A DNA stretch of 64,000 nt from Gaoshiqia sediminis. Lineage in GTDB: Bacteria > Bacteroidota > Bacteroidia > Bacteroidales > Prolixibacteraceae. Each line of letters begins with the position of its first letter. Position 1 is the first letter of the stretch. Position numbers and translations under genes: made by a program. The notes beneath the pieces were generated by a model. It had not been told where the DNA came from. It searched no databases and was given only the letters and a program-made list of their open reading frames with translations. Positions 20,361-29,933 of this stretch are shown here, in pieces. The stretch spans positions 1 to 64,000 of the forward strand of contig NZ_JAPAAF010000021.1 in the NCBI RefSeq assembly GCF_025907915.1, given 5' to 3'.

Positions 20361-22385
20361 TCAGCAAAGAATAGAAAAATAGAATTCTGAGCCTTCGCCC
20401 GATTTGGATTTTACACCAATTTCGCCTCCAAGCAAATGAACGATATTTCGCGAAATGGCCAGTCCCAACCCGGTTCCGCCATAATTACGCTTGCCTTGGT
20501 TAGCTGCCTGGACAAAACGCTCGAAAACGGAATCCAACTCTTCCGGGGATATCCCAATCCCGGTGTCTTTTACCCTGAAATAAACACGGTCTGCCTGCGC
20601 GTGAACAATTAACCGAACAGAACCAACCGCTGTAAACTTAATGGCATTCCCAATCAGGTTGTCCAATACCTGTTTTAACCGAAATTCATCCGAATAACAG
20701 GAAAACCTGGCAGGCAAGTGGTTCTCCACTTCAAAATGAAGGTCCAAACCGGCATGATTGCTGATGTATTCGCGGTAATGCGATTCAACCCGGCCCAGCA
20801 AATCATTCAGTTGAAATCTCTTTTTCAGAATATTTAGCTGGTTTGATTCTATCTTGGCAATATCAATGATATCGTTGATCAGACTCATCAGAAATTCTCC
20901 GTTTTGTAAAATCAACCGGACAAATTTCTTCTTGTCTTTTTCGTCAACAGAATCATCATTAATCAGTTCCGAAAAGCCAATAATGGCATTCATGGGTGTG
21001 CGAATTTCATGTGACATATTGGCCAAAAAAGCCGTTTTCAGACGATCAGATTCCAATGCCCGCTTCTGTTCTGCCACCAACTGTGCATGTACTTTGACGC
21101 GCTCATCAATCATCTCGTTGGCCACTGTTCCCATATTGCGGAATTCTTCAAAATGGAGTTTCTCTACCTCAATCCGCTTGTATTGACCCTTACCAACCTT
21201 GAAAAAATGGGCAAAATGCGAAAAGTCGGCCAGGTAATTTTTCCTAAAACGGCTGAAAATAAACATCTCTACGCCAAGGATCAAGATCAACAACACAAAT
21301 ACACGCAGCATATTTTGAAAAAATCCTTTTTTTAGCTCCTCGTTTTGAATCATCAAATCAGCATTGATGTCATCCTCATAAAAACCAGCCCCAACAATCC
21401 AGTCACATTCGCGGAAATACCGAACAAATGCCAGCTTAGCCGAAGGCTCCTCTCCATCCAGTCGCCTCCAGTGATAGTTAAAATAATCGCCTTCCTCTGA
21501 CGATGCAACAGCAGCAATTTCCTTCTGGAATACGTCCATCTTCGCAGAATCGCTCCCGTCCAGAAAGTTAAAAGACCCCTCATAGACCTGTCCGTCCAAA
21601 ACGATCGGTGTTCCATCAGCTTCATTCAAAAAAATATAACCACCATACCGGAACCGCTCGGAGCTAACCTTTTTGGCGATCTCCAGTTTAAACTCATCGT
21701 AGAAATCGCCCAGGTAACATTTCGAGCCAAAATACCAGCCAAACGGCTCAAACAACTTGACATAGGTAACCTTATTTTGCGGCAACCCATTTTCGTCCTT
21801 CTCCTCATCGGAGCCATAAAAAATAAAACCTTCCCCTCCTTCCCTCAGCAAATCCGTTTCCTTCTGAACAACCAAATGACCGTTAACATCCTGAAACATA
21901 GACAAATCCTTACCGGTTAAATCGGGTCGGCCGGGATAATAAACCCCACTGCCCGCCATCTCATTGATAAACACTTGAGCAAAAGGGCTCGAACAGGTTA
22001 GGGCAGAAACCGCATTGACAATCAACTCTTTGATTTCGGAATCCGACATCCGCCCATGATATTGCCGATAAAATTTCTCGGCCAGATTATGGGCATAGCA
22101 AACATTTTCGGCTAATTCAGCAGTTACCCGGCTATCAAATTGCCTTTTATGCTGGGCAATGTAATCCACCTCCATGTCAATTAACTCCTTGATAAAGTCC
22201 TTCTGACGGCTGATATGGTTTTCACGTTGTTGGTTGCTGATTCGCTGAAACAACAAGTACTCCTGAAGCATCATCACAGCACCCATGCCCAGTGTGATCA
22301 GGATCGTTGAAAAAAGAATTATCCGCCGAATATAATCGGTTACATTCACTGAAAACCCGCTGGATTTGCGATGATCTGTCATCAT
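20361..22385 (-). CDS. Cache-domain sensor histidine kinase
   Basis: A 674-residue inner-membrane kinase. A first membrane helix (about 20-42) and a second (about 360-382) bracket a large periplasmic sensor of about 315 residues with two Cache-like halves, each ending in a wYvGaGfy-type strand (GWYFGSKCYLGD and CDWIVGAGFYEDD). The cytoplasmic part has the H-box FLANMSHEIRTPMNAIIGF, N-box LDNLIGNAIKFT, DTGIGI, FxRF (VFERFVQ) and GGTGLGLAI, all intact. No receiver domain is fused. It is convergent with the TPR kinase and divergent from the htrA gene. Ligand unknown; Cache domains often bind small organic acids or amino acids. Confidence 0.9.
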   Translation of the reverse strand: MMTDHRKSSGFSVNVTDYIRRIILFSTILITLGMGAVMMLQEYLLFQRISNQQRENHISRQKDFIKELIDMEVDYIAQHKRQFDSRVTAELAENVCYAHNLAEKFYRQYHGRMSDSEIKELIVNAVSALTCSSPFAQVFINEMAGSGVYYPGRPDLTGKDLSMFQDVNGHLVVQKETDLLREGGEGFIFYGSDEEKDENGLPQNKVTYVKLFEPFGWYFGSKCYLGDFYDEFKLEIAKKVSSERFRYGGYIFLNEADGTPIVLDGQVYEGSFNFLDGSDSAKMDVFQKEIAAVASSEEGDYFNYHWRRLDGEEPSAKLAFVRYFRECDWIVGAGFYEDDINADLMIQNEELKKGFFQNMLRVFVLLILILGVEMFIFSRFRKNYLADFSHFAHFFKVGKGQYKRIEVEKLHFEEFRNMGTVANEMIDERVKVHAQLVAEQKRALESDRLKTAFLANMSHEIRTPMNAIIGFSELINDDSVDEKDKKKFVRLILQNGEFLMSLINDIIDIAKIESNQLNILKKRFQLNDLLGRVESHYREYISNHAGLDLHFEVENHLPARFSCYSDEFRLKQVLDNLIGNAIKFTAVGSVRLIVHAQADRVYFRVKDTGIGISPEELDSVFERFVQAANQGKRNYGGTGLGLAISRNIVHLLGGEIGVKSKSGEGSEFYFSILC

Positions 22386-22599
22386 GGTTGATCGGAAAAT
22401 AAATTAGATCGGTTTGTATGCAAATTTTTCGCTAAAATAGGTAATTAATGAAAAAATGTCAGTTTCATCCCTATTTAAACTGAAAATAAGTACGCACCGC
22501 AAGCACATCAAAAAAAGGACAACAAACGCTGCAAATGATGAATTTTCAAACGCATAAGCCATGAAACCCCACTATTGACGGGCGCTTCACCTGTTAAAA

Positions 22600-22612
22600 C
22601 ATGTTAAACATG
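22600..22612. promoter_or_regulatory. 13-bp palindrome, candidate activator site
   Basis: CATGTTAAACATG is a perfect palindrome around a central A, with a similar half-site (CTGTTAAAACA) next to it. It ends about 28 bases before the sigma-54-like -24 element, so it could bind an enhancer-binding activator, though such sites are often farther upstream. Confidence 0.35.
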
Positions 22613-22640
22613 ATAAATGAATGATAAACAGAAGAAACAC

Positions 22641-22655
22641 TGGCACTTTTTATGC
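22641..22655 (+). promoter_or_regulatory. sigma-54-like promoter of htrA
   Basis: TGGCAC and TGC occur with the exact GG-to-GC spacing of the -24/-12 consensus TGGCACG-N4-TTGC (one mismatch in the -12 TT and one at the G after TGGCAC). The predicted start is near 22667, giving a leader of about 40 bases before the ATG at 22708. Confidence 0.5.
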
Positions 22656-22707
22656 GTTATTTTTACCATCCAAAACAATAATTGACAACTCAAAAAAATA
22701 TCATGCC

Positions 22708-24153
22708 ATGAAGAATTTAAGAAATTTGAGCTTAACCATGATTATTGCAATCGGAAGTGCCTTACTTGCAGTTTGGGCATATACCCGTTTTTTTGAAAAA
22801 CCACAGATCGTTACGATAGACGAACGACAAGCCGTGCAATATGCCAGCCTGCCGTCGGCACCACAGGGAGAAGTTCCCGACCTGACCTATGCGGCAGGAA
22901 GCACGGTGCATGCCGTAGTCCACGTAAAAGTGATTTCGACACAGGACGTAACGATCTATAGTAATCCGTTTTTCGACTTCTTTTACGGCGACCGTTATCA
23001 ACGGCAACAACCTCAAATAAAGCAAGGTTCCGGCTCCGGCGTCATCATTTCGCCTGATGGCTACATTGTTACTAATAACCATGTAATTGATGATGCCGAC
23101 GAGATTAAAGTGGTTTTGAACGACAAACGCGAATTCAGCGCCCAACTGATCGGGAAAGATAATACCACCGACTTGGCCCTGTTAAAGATTGATGAAAAAG
23201 AATTGCCTGCGCTGAAATTTGGCAATTCAGACGCTTTAAAACTCGGTGAATGGCTACTGGCAGTAGGAAACCCGTTCAACCTAACCTCAACGGTCACCGC
23301 CGGGATTGTGAGCGCCAAAAGCAGAAACATCGGTATCAACCGGGCCGACATGAGCATCGAAGCCTTTATACAAACCGATGCTGCCGTAAACCCGGGCAAC
23401 AGCGGCGGGGCATTGGTGAATATGAACGGCGAGCTGGTTGGCATCAATACTGCCATCGCCTCCCAGACCGGTTCGTACACCGGCTATTCATTTGCCATTC
23501 CCTCGAGCATTGTTGAAAAAGTGGTTGCCGACCTGAAACAATACGGACAGGTACAGCGTGCCTTACTGGGAGTAACAATCAGTGAAGTGACTGCTGAGAA
23601 AATGAAGGAGTTCAACCTGGATAAAATTGAAGGAGTTCTTATTCGCGGTGTGAATGAAGGAAGTGCAGCAGAGAAAGCCGGTCTGAAGGCTGATGATGTT
23701 ATTATCAGTATCAACGACATCCCGGTTAATTCAACAGCTGAATTACAAGAACAGATTAGCAAACACCGCCCCGGCGATGTGGTAAAAGTTCTGATAAAAA
23801 GGGATAACAAACCGAAACCCTATAATGTAACCCTCCGTAACATGCACGGAGATACGGAAATTCTTACCGCCAGCGAGGACGAATTCCTGGGTGCCAAATT
23901 TGACAATGTTTCAGAAAACGAGCGATATAACCTTCGCATTGGCCATGGAGTAAAAATTGCTGATTTAAAAGATGGTAAATTGAAAGATGCCGGTCTTAAG
24001 AAGGGATTTATCATTACCCACGTGAACAAGCAAGCTGTGAGCGCGGTTAATGATTTGATACGAATAGTAAAGAAAGCTGAGGGGGGCATTTTGATTGAAG
24101 GGGTTTATCCCAGCGGGGAACGCGCCTATTTCGTTTTTTCTTCAGAAAATTAA
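22708..24153 (+). CDS. Do-like serine protease (HtrA/DegP family)
   Basis: An envelope quality-control protease of 481 residues, anchored or exported through an N-terminal hydrophobic segment (about 7-24). The catalytic triad is complete: H125 (VTNNHVID), D155 (NTTDLALL) and S232 (NPGNSGGAL). Two PDZ domains follow: the first (about 275-375) contains LLGVTISEV and KAGLKADDVI, the second (about 385-480) GHGVKIADL and AGLKKGFI. The open frame starts 29 codons earlier, but those codons lie upstream of or across the predicted transcript start, and the ATG at 22708 gives the usual signal region. Its putative sigma-54 promoter is unusual for this family. Confidence 0.93.
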   Translation: MKNLRNLSLTMIIAIGSALLAVWAYTRFFEKPQIVTIDERQAVQYASLPSAPQGEVPDLTYAAGSTVHAVVHVKVISTQDVTIYSNPFFDFFYGDRYQRQQPQIKQGSGSGVIISPDGYIVTNNHVIDDADEIKVVLNDKREFSAQLIGKDNTTDLALLKIDEKELPALKFGNSDALKLGEWLLAVGNPFNLTSTVTAGIVSAKSRNIGINRADMSIEAFIQTDAAVNPGNSGGALVNMNGELVGINTAIASQTGSYTGYSFAIPSSIVEKVVADLKQYGQVQRALLGVTISEVTAEKMKEFNLDKIEGVLIRGVNEGSAAEKAGLKADDVIISINDIPVNSTAELQEQISKHRPGDVVKVLIKRDNKPKPYNVTLRNMHGDTEILTASEDEFLGAKFDNVSENERYNLRIGHGVKIADLKDGKLKDAGLKKGFIITHVNKQAVSAVNDLIRIVKKAEGGILIEGVYPSGERAYFVFSSEN

Positions 24154-24233
24154 TTCATGTTTACTGAAAATTAACAAATTGATACAGTTTTCCCAATGCA
24201 GCTTTTTATTTTGAATAATTGACTTCGAAAGTC

Positions 24234-24241
24234 TATATTTG
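24234..24241 (+). promoter_or_regulatory. promoter -7 box of rpoD
   Basis: TATATTTG fits TAnnTTTG and is preceded 20 bases upstream by TTTG (24210-24213), a full -33/-7 pair. The open frame seen upstream of 24264 would have to begin at or before this box, so the shorter start is correct. Confidence 0.75.
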
Positions 24242-24263
24242 CACGATTTTTTTAGAAGGGTAT

Positions 24264-25124
24264 ATGAGACAATTAAAGATTACAAAATCTATTACCAACC
24301 GTGAGAGTGCCTCTTTGGACAAGTATCTGCAAGAGATTGGCAAAGAAGAACTTATCACCGTTGAAGAGGAAGTTGAATTGGCGCAACGCATCAAAAAAGG
24401 TGATCAGGCTGCTTTGGAAAAACTGACCCGTGCTAACCTGCGTTTCGTTGTTTCTGTGGCCAAACAGTACCAAAACCAAGGATTAAGTTTGCCCGACTTG
24501 ATAAACGAAGGCAACCTGGGACTGATTAAAGCAGCAGAGAAATTTGACGAGACCCGCGGGTTCAAATTTATTTCCTATGCAGTGTGGTGGATCCGTCAAT
24601 CCATCCTTCAGGCGCTTGCAGAGCAGTCGCGTATTGTTCGGTTACCGCTTAACCAGGTAGGTTCGTTGAACAAAATCAACAAAGCTTACTCTAAGTTCGA
24701 ACAAGAAAACGAGCGCAAGCCTTCTCCTGAGGAATTGGCCGAATCACTTGAATTGCCAGCGGAGAAAGTTGCTGACACACTTCGGGTATCCGGACGCCAT
24801 ATTTCGGTGGACGCCCCCTTTGTGGAAGGCGAAGACAACAGCCTCCTCGACGTACTTGTCAATAACGATTCCCCCAACGCTGACCGCAGCTTGATGATGG
24901 AATCGCTTGCACGGGAAATTGAACGCGCTCTCGCTACCCTTACCGAAAGAGAAAGTGACATCATCAGGATGTTCTTTGGAATTGGCTGCCAGGAGATGAC
25001 CCTGGAAGAAATTGGAGAAAGATTTGGGCTGACCCGCGAAAGGGTTCGCCAGATAAAAGAAAAAGCTATCCGCAGATTGCGGCATACATCCAGAAGTAAA
25101 TTGTTGAAAACATATCTTGGATAG
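24264..25124 (+). CDS. rpoD: primary RNA polymerase sigma factor
   Basis: The main sigma factor, 286 residues, the short form typical of Bacteroidota without the long region 1.1. Region 1.2 starts with [18 protein letters not shown]; region 2 has [19 protein letters not shown] and [17 protein letters not shown], with the -10 reading segment [23 protein letters not shown]; region 4 ends in LTLEE-type and [18 protein letters not shown] for the -35 contact. The start ATG at 24264 follows an AGAAGGG ribosome site. Terminator directly after. Confidence 0.97.
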   Translation: MRQLKITKSITNRESASLDKYLQEIGKEELITVEEEVELAQRIKKGDQAALEKLTRANLRFVVSVAKQYQNQGLSLPDLINEGNLGLIKAAEKFDETRGFKFISYAVWWIRQSILQALAEQSRIVRLPLNQVGSLNKINKAYSKFEQENERKPSPEELAESLELPAEKVADTLRVSGRHISVDAPFVEGEDNSLLDVLVNNDSPNADRSLMMESLAREIERALATLTERESDIIRMFFGIGCQEMTLEEIGERFGLTRERVRQIKEKAIRRLRHTSRSKLLKTYLG

Positions 25125-25141
25125 TAACGAAAAAACTTTTT

Positions 25142-25168
25142 AACCGCCCGCTGTGGCGGTTTTTTTTT
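25142..25168 (+). terminator. intrinsic terminator after rpoD
   Basis: AACCGCC and GGCGGTT form a 7-bp GC-rich stem (25142-25148 with 25155-25161) closed by a 6-base loop, followed by a T run to 25168. Confidence 0.9.
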
Positions 25169-25177
25169 GCTCCTTCA

Positions 25178-26488
25178 TCAACCCGTTTGGAGCAACTGAC
25201 GATAAAGTGCATGAATTTTTCCGGCAGCATCCTCCCAACAGATTCGCTGCGCTTCCATCTGCCCGTTTTTTGCCATCATCGAAAACAAAGATGGATGAGA
25301 AAGAATACCATGAATAGCATCGGCCATCGCGTGAACATCCCAAAAATCAATTTTAATGGAATGCTTAATCACCTCAGCCACCCCTGACTGCTTAGATATA
25401 ATGACCGGAACCCCCAACTGCATAGCTTCTAACGGACAAATACCGAAAGGTTCGGAAACCGACGGCATCACGAAAACATCGGTACATTTCAGCAAACGAT
25501 AAACATCCTCGCCCTTTAGAAAGCCGGTAAACAAAAACCTGCTGGCAATACCGGCCCGTGCCACTTTTCGAACCATTTCAGGAAACTGATCGCCACTCCC
25601 TGCCATTACAAACCACACGTTCTTCATTTTGCTTAATACCAGCTCTGCCACCCGAACGAAATATTCCGGACCTTTTTGAAGGGTGATCCGTCCCAGAAAG
25701 GTAACCACCTTGTTCGAAAAATTAGTTTTTGGAGCCGGTAAATGTTCAAAGGGCGCTTTCTCAACGCCATTGTGGACCGTACAGGTTTTGGAAGGTGAAA
25801 TCGAATATTTCCCGATTATTTGATCGCGGGTACGATTACTGACACAAATGATGCAATCTGCTTGCTCCATGCCTTCTTTTTCAATCTGAAATACCTGTGG
25901 ATTAACCTTTCCGCCACTGCGGTCAAAATCGGTGGCATGCACGTGAACAATCAGCGGTTTTCCCGTTCTCTTTTTTGCAGCTATGCCAGCAGGAAAAGTA
26001 AGCCAATCATGCGCATGAATCAGATCGAATCCGTTTTGACCGGCAATATATTCGCCAACTGTAGCAAAGTTCCGGATTTCGGTCATCAGGCTAGGACCGT
26101 ATTGACCGGTAAAATTAATTTGCCGGGCGTTTTCGGAGGCCACTTGTCCGGAATTCCCTTCAACCGAAAAAGCAGTTTGATAAGGATATACTTCCGGATC
26201 GACATAGGGTACCAGCAACGATTTCACACTGTACCGTGTAATTGGCAAGGATGATCGTTCAAGCCTCAAGCTATTTCTTATCAGATCAACTTGATTTGCT
26301 CCCAGTAAGTGAATGCTGGTTTGTGCTTCATCACCATATACTTTGGGTACTACAAACGTGATATCTAATCCTTCATGTGCAGATAAACTCTTGGTAAGTC
26401 CATAACAGGCTGTTCCTAAACCACCGGAAATATTGGGTGGGAACTCCCATCCAAACATGAGCACCTTCATGGCAGGATTATTATTCAT
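25178..26488 (-). CDS. glycosyltransferase family 4/5 protein, glycogen-synthase-like
   Basis: A GT-B fold glycosyltransferase of 436 residues. The N-terminus MKVLMFGWEFPPNISGGLGT has the Gly-rich loop of glycogen synthase-like enzymes; the middle has FDLIHAHDWLTF; the C-terminal domain has VTFLGRITLQKGPEY and the EX7E motif (SEPFGICPLEA). In Bacteroidota such genes often sit with GH57 alpha-amylase and debranching enzyme genes, but none is adjacent here. The sugar donor and product are not known; alpha-glucan synthesis is a guess. The ATG at 26488 and one 18 bases downstream are both possible. Confidence 0.88.
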   Translation of the reverse strand: MNNNPAMKVLMFGWEFPPNISGGLGTACYGLTKSLSAHEGLDITFVVPKVYGDEAQTSIHLLGANQVDLIRNSLRLERSSLPITRYSVKSLLVPYVDPEVYPYQTAFSVEGNSGQVASENARQINFTGQYGPSLMTEIRNFATVGEYIAGQNGFDLIHAHDWLTFPAGIAAKKRTGKPLIVHVHATDFDRSGGKVNPQVFQIEKEGMEQADCIICVSNRTRDQIIGKYSISPSKTCTVHNGVEKAPFEHLPAPKTNFSNKVVTFLGRITLQKGPEYFVRVAELVLSKMKNVWFVMAGSGDQFPEMVRKVARAGIASRFLFTGFLKGEDVYRLLKCTDVFVMPSVSEPFGICPLEAMQLGVPVIISKQSGVAEVIKHSIKIDFWDVHAMADAIHGILSHPSLFSMMAKNGQMEAQRICWEDAAGKIHALYRQLLQTG

Positions 26489-26893
26489 CTTTCGTTACGT
26501 CATCAGTTTTATACCTGGAAGATTAAAAAAAAATTGGTTTTCTAAAAAGAGAAATTCAATAGGCAAACGCAATAGAATACTCGCTTAATACCAAGACAGC
26601 AAAGTCGTTATGCGCACAATTCCATGAAAAGTCAGAAAAGCATACATACATGAAGAAGTGTTTTCTTTCGCCTTGTTACCCATTCTCACGTGCGGTAAAA
26701 AACAACGCCATCAGATTAAATAACAAACACTTATATTCAACCATTTAACTTCAGAAAAACATAATACCTCCCTCTTTGCTGCTGTTTCATGTAACGAAAC
26801 AGCAACATGGACACTTCCACTTGCTTTGATACACAATCAATTAACCAATACTGGTTTCTTAAGGGCGTTTTGGTATTTTACAGATGGTAAAAA
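26489..26893. other. gene-free stretch of about 400 bases
   Basis: AT-rich spacer. It holds a 9-bp hairpin (26780-26788 with 26796-26804, TGCTGTTTC/GAAACAGCA) with no T run on either side, which could be a protein site or the end of the small minus-strand gene. Short open frames are present but none has support. No promoter box recognised. Confidence 0.4.
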
Positions 26894-27091
26894 TTACTTG
26901 GCCAAAATTTGTTCCCGCTTCTTTTCAGAAACCTGCCAATCAACTACATAGCCAAATTTATCACCTACACAATGAATTCCCTTTTGACTTGCAAAAGGTT
27001 TGTGCATGGTGGTATTGCCCGTTCGTAAATAGTGCACGTGGTGCAAATTCACCGTGGAAGTCTTTCTTGAGTCGTCCTGCGTTTTCATCAT
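26894..27091 (-). CDS. small unknown protein, 65 residues
   Basis: I do not recognise this gene. Evidence that it is real is modest: a good ribosome site (GAAAGGA, about 10 bases before the ATG pair), a balanced composition with a plausible folded C-terminal half (CVGDKFGYVVDWQVSEKKRE), and no competing gene. Length and charge suggest a cytoplasmic small protein; it has no signal peptide or membrane helix. It lies downstream of the lutA-like gene (193-base gap) on the same strand. An opposite-strand open frame of similar size has no ribosome site. Confidence 0.45.
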   Translation of the reverse strand: MMKTQDDSRKTSTVNLHHVHYLRTGNTTMHKPFASQKGIHCVGDKFGYVVDWQVSEKKREQILAK

Positions 27092-27284
27092 AATAAAATC
27101 CTTTCGAAATCAACTAAATACAAGCAAAAATCAACACATGCAGTTCACTCAAAAAATCCGGAAATTTTCAATTCCCGATCGCCGAGTTTTCAAATAGACA
27201 AACATGATCACTCCCATGTCTTGTTTCAACATGGGAATAAAGTTTACGAAGGGGTTCGGGAAAAGTTTGTTAATAAATTCTAAT

Positions 27285-28010
27285 TTATTCCCAGCCGTGT
27301 GCCAGGATGTCGGCAATATGGATTGGTTTAATGGGGAGTTTATGTTTATTTACGTAACCTTCGATATTCATCAGACAGGAGGCTTCGGTGGAGATGATAA
27401 ACTCCGCACCCGTATTCAGAGCTTTTTCGACTTTCTGCTCGGTCATAGCGGAAGAAATGGATTTAAATTTGGCCGAAAAAGTGCCTCCAAACCCGCAGCA
27501 GGTTTCTGTATCTTCCATCTCAATCAGTTCCAGCCCATCAACTTTCGACAACAGAAGACGGGGTTCGCGACGGATGCCGTATTCGCGCAGCGCCGTGCAG
27601 GCATCGTGGTAGCAAACTTTATGCGGGAAACTGGCGCCAAAATCGGTGAAATTAATTTTATTCACCAGAAAGTCGGTCAGTTCAACCAAACGGTTCTTCA
27701 GGTGAAGATGTGCTTCGTATTCCAAATCTTCGGGTTTAAAAAGATCCGAATAGTAATTTTTGATGAAGCCGGTGCACGAAGCCGAAGGACTGACAATCAA
27801 CCGATCACCTTGAAAATCGCCGATAAACTTGCGGGCCAGGCTTTTGGTTTCGTCCCAATAACCACTGTTGTAAGCCGGTTGCCCGCAACAGGTTTGCTCC
27901 GGATTATATTCGGCTTCAACTCCGGCCTTCTTCAATAACTTAATAACATTGAATGCAGTTTGCGGATAAATCTGATCGATAAAACAAGGTATAAACAGAT
28001 CGACGGTCAT
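27285..28010 (-). CDS. LutA/YkgE-like (Fe-S)-binding protein
   Basis: A 241-residue cytoplasmic protein built of two cysteine-rich (CCG) domains: TCCGQPAYNSGYW near 41 and ETCCGFGGTFS near 179, plus PSASC (about 76) and STEASC for further ligands. This is the LutA/YkgE family, part of the lactate-oxidation complex LutABC. No lutB or lutC gene is adjacent in the window, so its partner proteins must lie elsewhere or its role differs. The next gene upstream is the sulfatase at the end of the PUL. Confidence 0.88.
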   Translation of the reverse strand: MTVDLFIPCFIDQIYPQTAFNVIKLLKKAGVEAEYNPEQTCCGQPAYNSGYWDETKSLARKFIGDFQGDRLIVSPSASCTGFIKNYYSDLFKPEDLEYEAHLHLKNRLVELTDFLVNKINFTDFGASFPHKVCYHDACTALREYGIRREPRLLLSKVDGLELIEMEDTETCCGFGGTFSAKFKSISSAMTEQKVEKALNTGAEFIISTEASCLMNIEGYVNKHKLPIKPIHIADILAHGWE

Positions 28011-28154
28011 GGTTTCAAAATTTGTCTCTAATTAAAGGAAATATGGTTTACAAAAAAAGTGATCTTATGACCACTTTCCAAATTTTTTCGAAGCTGTTTT
28101 TCCGGGTATAATTACCCAGCATCATATCGGACAAATCTCACGATCTGAAAAACG

Positions 28155-29774
28155 TTACTTAATCAGCCCCCGTTCTTTATATTTTTGAATGAACCGCTGA
28201 TCGAGTTCTTCCGAATCTTTGTATTTGACACGAAGTTCAGCCAATTGATCTTTCAATTTATCCACTACGGCGGCATAAGCCGGGTCGCTATACACATTGT
28301 TCAACTCAAACGGATCGTTTTTACGGTCGTACAGCTCCCATTCATCCACATCGTAATAAAAGTGGGCCAATTTATACTCGGTAGTCACTATTCCGTAATG
28401 GCGTTTCACCATGTGAAATCCCGGATATTCGTAATAATGATAATAAACGGCATCGCGAGTCCATTGTTCCGATTTGCCTTCCAGTAATGGCACCAAACTT
28501 TCGCCCTGCATATCAGCTGGCTGGGGAAGTCCGGCCGCCTCCAAAAATGTTTGGGCAAAATCGAGGTTTTGCACCATTTCATCCGATGTTGAACCGGCTT
28601 CTATTTTTTCGGGCCAGCGAACCAGCAACGGAGTTTTAAACGACTCGTCGTAAATGAACCGTTTATCAAACCACCCGTGCTCTCCCAGATAAAATCCCTG
28701 GTCTGAGGTGTAAACCACGATGGTATTTTCCCGCAACCCATTTTCATCCAGGTAATCCAGCACACGACCAACATTTTCGTCAACTGCAGCAATGCAAGCC
28801 AAATAATCCTGCATGTAACGCTGGTATTTCCACCTCATCAGGTCTTCATCATTCAACGCCGGATAGGCCTTTTTAAACGCTTCATTGATGGGGCCGTAAA
28901 CCTCATCGTACTGTTCTTTTTGCGCCTCGTTTAAGCGCTTGTATTTCTGCAAAAACACATTCTTCCCCCAATTAGAGGCTTCCCGGATACCCAACTCCTC
29001 TGCCACCTCGGGATAAATTTTATTATCGGCCGAAATGGTCATGTGGTGCAGCAGGTTCATCTCGGCAGTTTTTGCAGCCGTTCCGCGGCCCTCGTAGTTA
29101 TCAAACAAAGTTTCGGGCTCGGGAAAGGTTTTTTTTGTAAACTCGCGATAATGCCTCTCTGCCGGTATCCATTCACGGTGCGGCGCCTTCTGGAGGTACA
29201 TCAGCAGAAAGGGCTGCTCCTTTTTTCGGCGGTTTTTCATCCAATCCAGCGTTAAATCGGTGATAATGTCGGTAACATAACCCGTTATTGCAGTGTCGCC
29301 CCGATTGGTGATGAAATCGGGGTTGTAATAATCGCCTTGGTCGGGCAAAATCATAAACTCGTCAAATCCCTTCGGGTTGTTGCCGAAATGCAACTTACCA
29401 AACATGGCGGTTTGATATCCGGCCCGGTGCAGCAACTGGGGAAAGGTTACATTGGTTGTGTCGAACGGGAAATTGTTATCGATTTTGCCATGAATATGCG
29501 TGTGCTTTCCGGTTAAGATGGTTGCTCGCGAAGGGGCACAAATCGAGTTGGTAACACAGGCATTGGTAAATAACATCCCTTCTTTGGCCAACCGGTCGAT
29601 GTTGGGTGTTTCGATCAGTCGGTTACTGTATGCACTGATAGCCTGATACGCATGATCATCGCTCATGATAAACACAATATTTGGACGCCTATCCTGCTGT
29701 TCTTTGGCAGTACATGAAAATAAAGCCACCGCTGCCATGCCAATCGCTGAAACTGATTTTCCGTAACTTTGCAT
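28155..29774 (-). CDS. sulfatase lipoprotein
   Basis: An alkaline-phosphatase-superfamily sulfatase of 539 residues. A signal sequence ends at a lipobox (ALFSC, C21). The metal pair is D39-D40 (MSDDH), and the formylglycine site is C79 in CAPSRATILTG, the cysteine-type site needing an anaerobic or aerobic maturase not found here. The C-terminal region (YDVDEWELYDRKNDPFELNN) is common in heparan/glucosamine-type sulfatases. As the last gene of the PUL it may remove sulfate from the glycan target. A lone GH144 PUL carrying a sulfatase is not what plain beta-1,2-glucan would need. Gap of 159 bases to the GH3 gene. Confidence 0.92.
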   Translation of the reverse strand: MQSYGKSVSAIGMAAVALFSCTAKEQQDRRPNIVFIMSDDHAYQAISAYSNRLIETPNIDRLAKEGMLFTNACVTNSICAPSRATILTGKHTHIHGKIDNNFPFDTTNVTFPQLLHRAGYQTAMFGKLHFGNNPKGFDEFMILPDQGDYYNPDFITNRGDTAITGYVTDIITDLTLDWMKNRRKKEQPFLLMYLQKAPHREWIPAERHYREFTKKTFPEPETLFDNYEGRGTAAKTAEMNLLHHMTISADNKIYPEVAEELGIREASNWGKNVFLQKYKRLNEAQKEQYDEVYGPINEAFKKAYPALNDEDLMRWKYQRYMQDYLACIAAVDENVGRVLDYLDENGLRENTIVVYTSDQGFYLGEHGWFDKRFIYDESFKTPLLVRWPEKIEAGSTSDEMVQNLDFAQTFLEAAGLPQPADMQGESLVPLLEGKSEQWTRDAVYYHYYEYPGFHMVKRHYGIVTTEYKLAHFYYDVDEWELYDRKNDPFELNNVYSDPAYAAVVDKLKDQLAELRVKYKDSEELDQRFIQKYKERGLIK

Positions 29775-29933
29775 CTTCTTTGATTTAGTTTTAGGTTAGT
29801 ATGAAAGTAACTGAAAATGACAGAAATGAAAAAATCTCAACCTGTTTTTAAGTACATTCTCCAAAAAAATCGAATAGCAACATTTCACTAATCCGATCAA
29901 GCTGCCATTTTCAGCGACTTCACCAGTTTTTTA

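Larger units (their letters stand above)
22386..22707 (+). other. divergent regulatory region before htrA
   Basis: These 322 bases separate the Cache kinase and the HtrA protease. They hold a sigma-54-like promoter (22641-22655) with a 13-bp palindrome upstream (22600-22612) and direct TGTTAAAaCA-like copies. No TAnnTTTG box stands out for the kinase side. Confidence 0.55.

Noticed and set aside
26884-27093. Plus-strand open frame of 69 residues over the small minus-strand gene
   Set aside because: It lacks a ribosome site and its composition is odd (Trp/Pro/Phe-rich); the minus-strand frame has a good ribosome site.
27204-27938. Plus-strand open frame of 244 residues opposite the LutA-like gene
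   Set aside because: It is antisense to a gene with intact CCG motifs and itself shows no family features, so it is a shadow frame.
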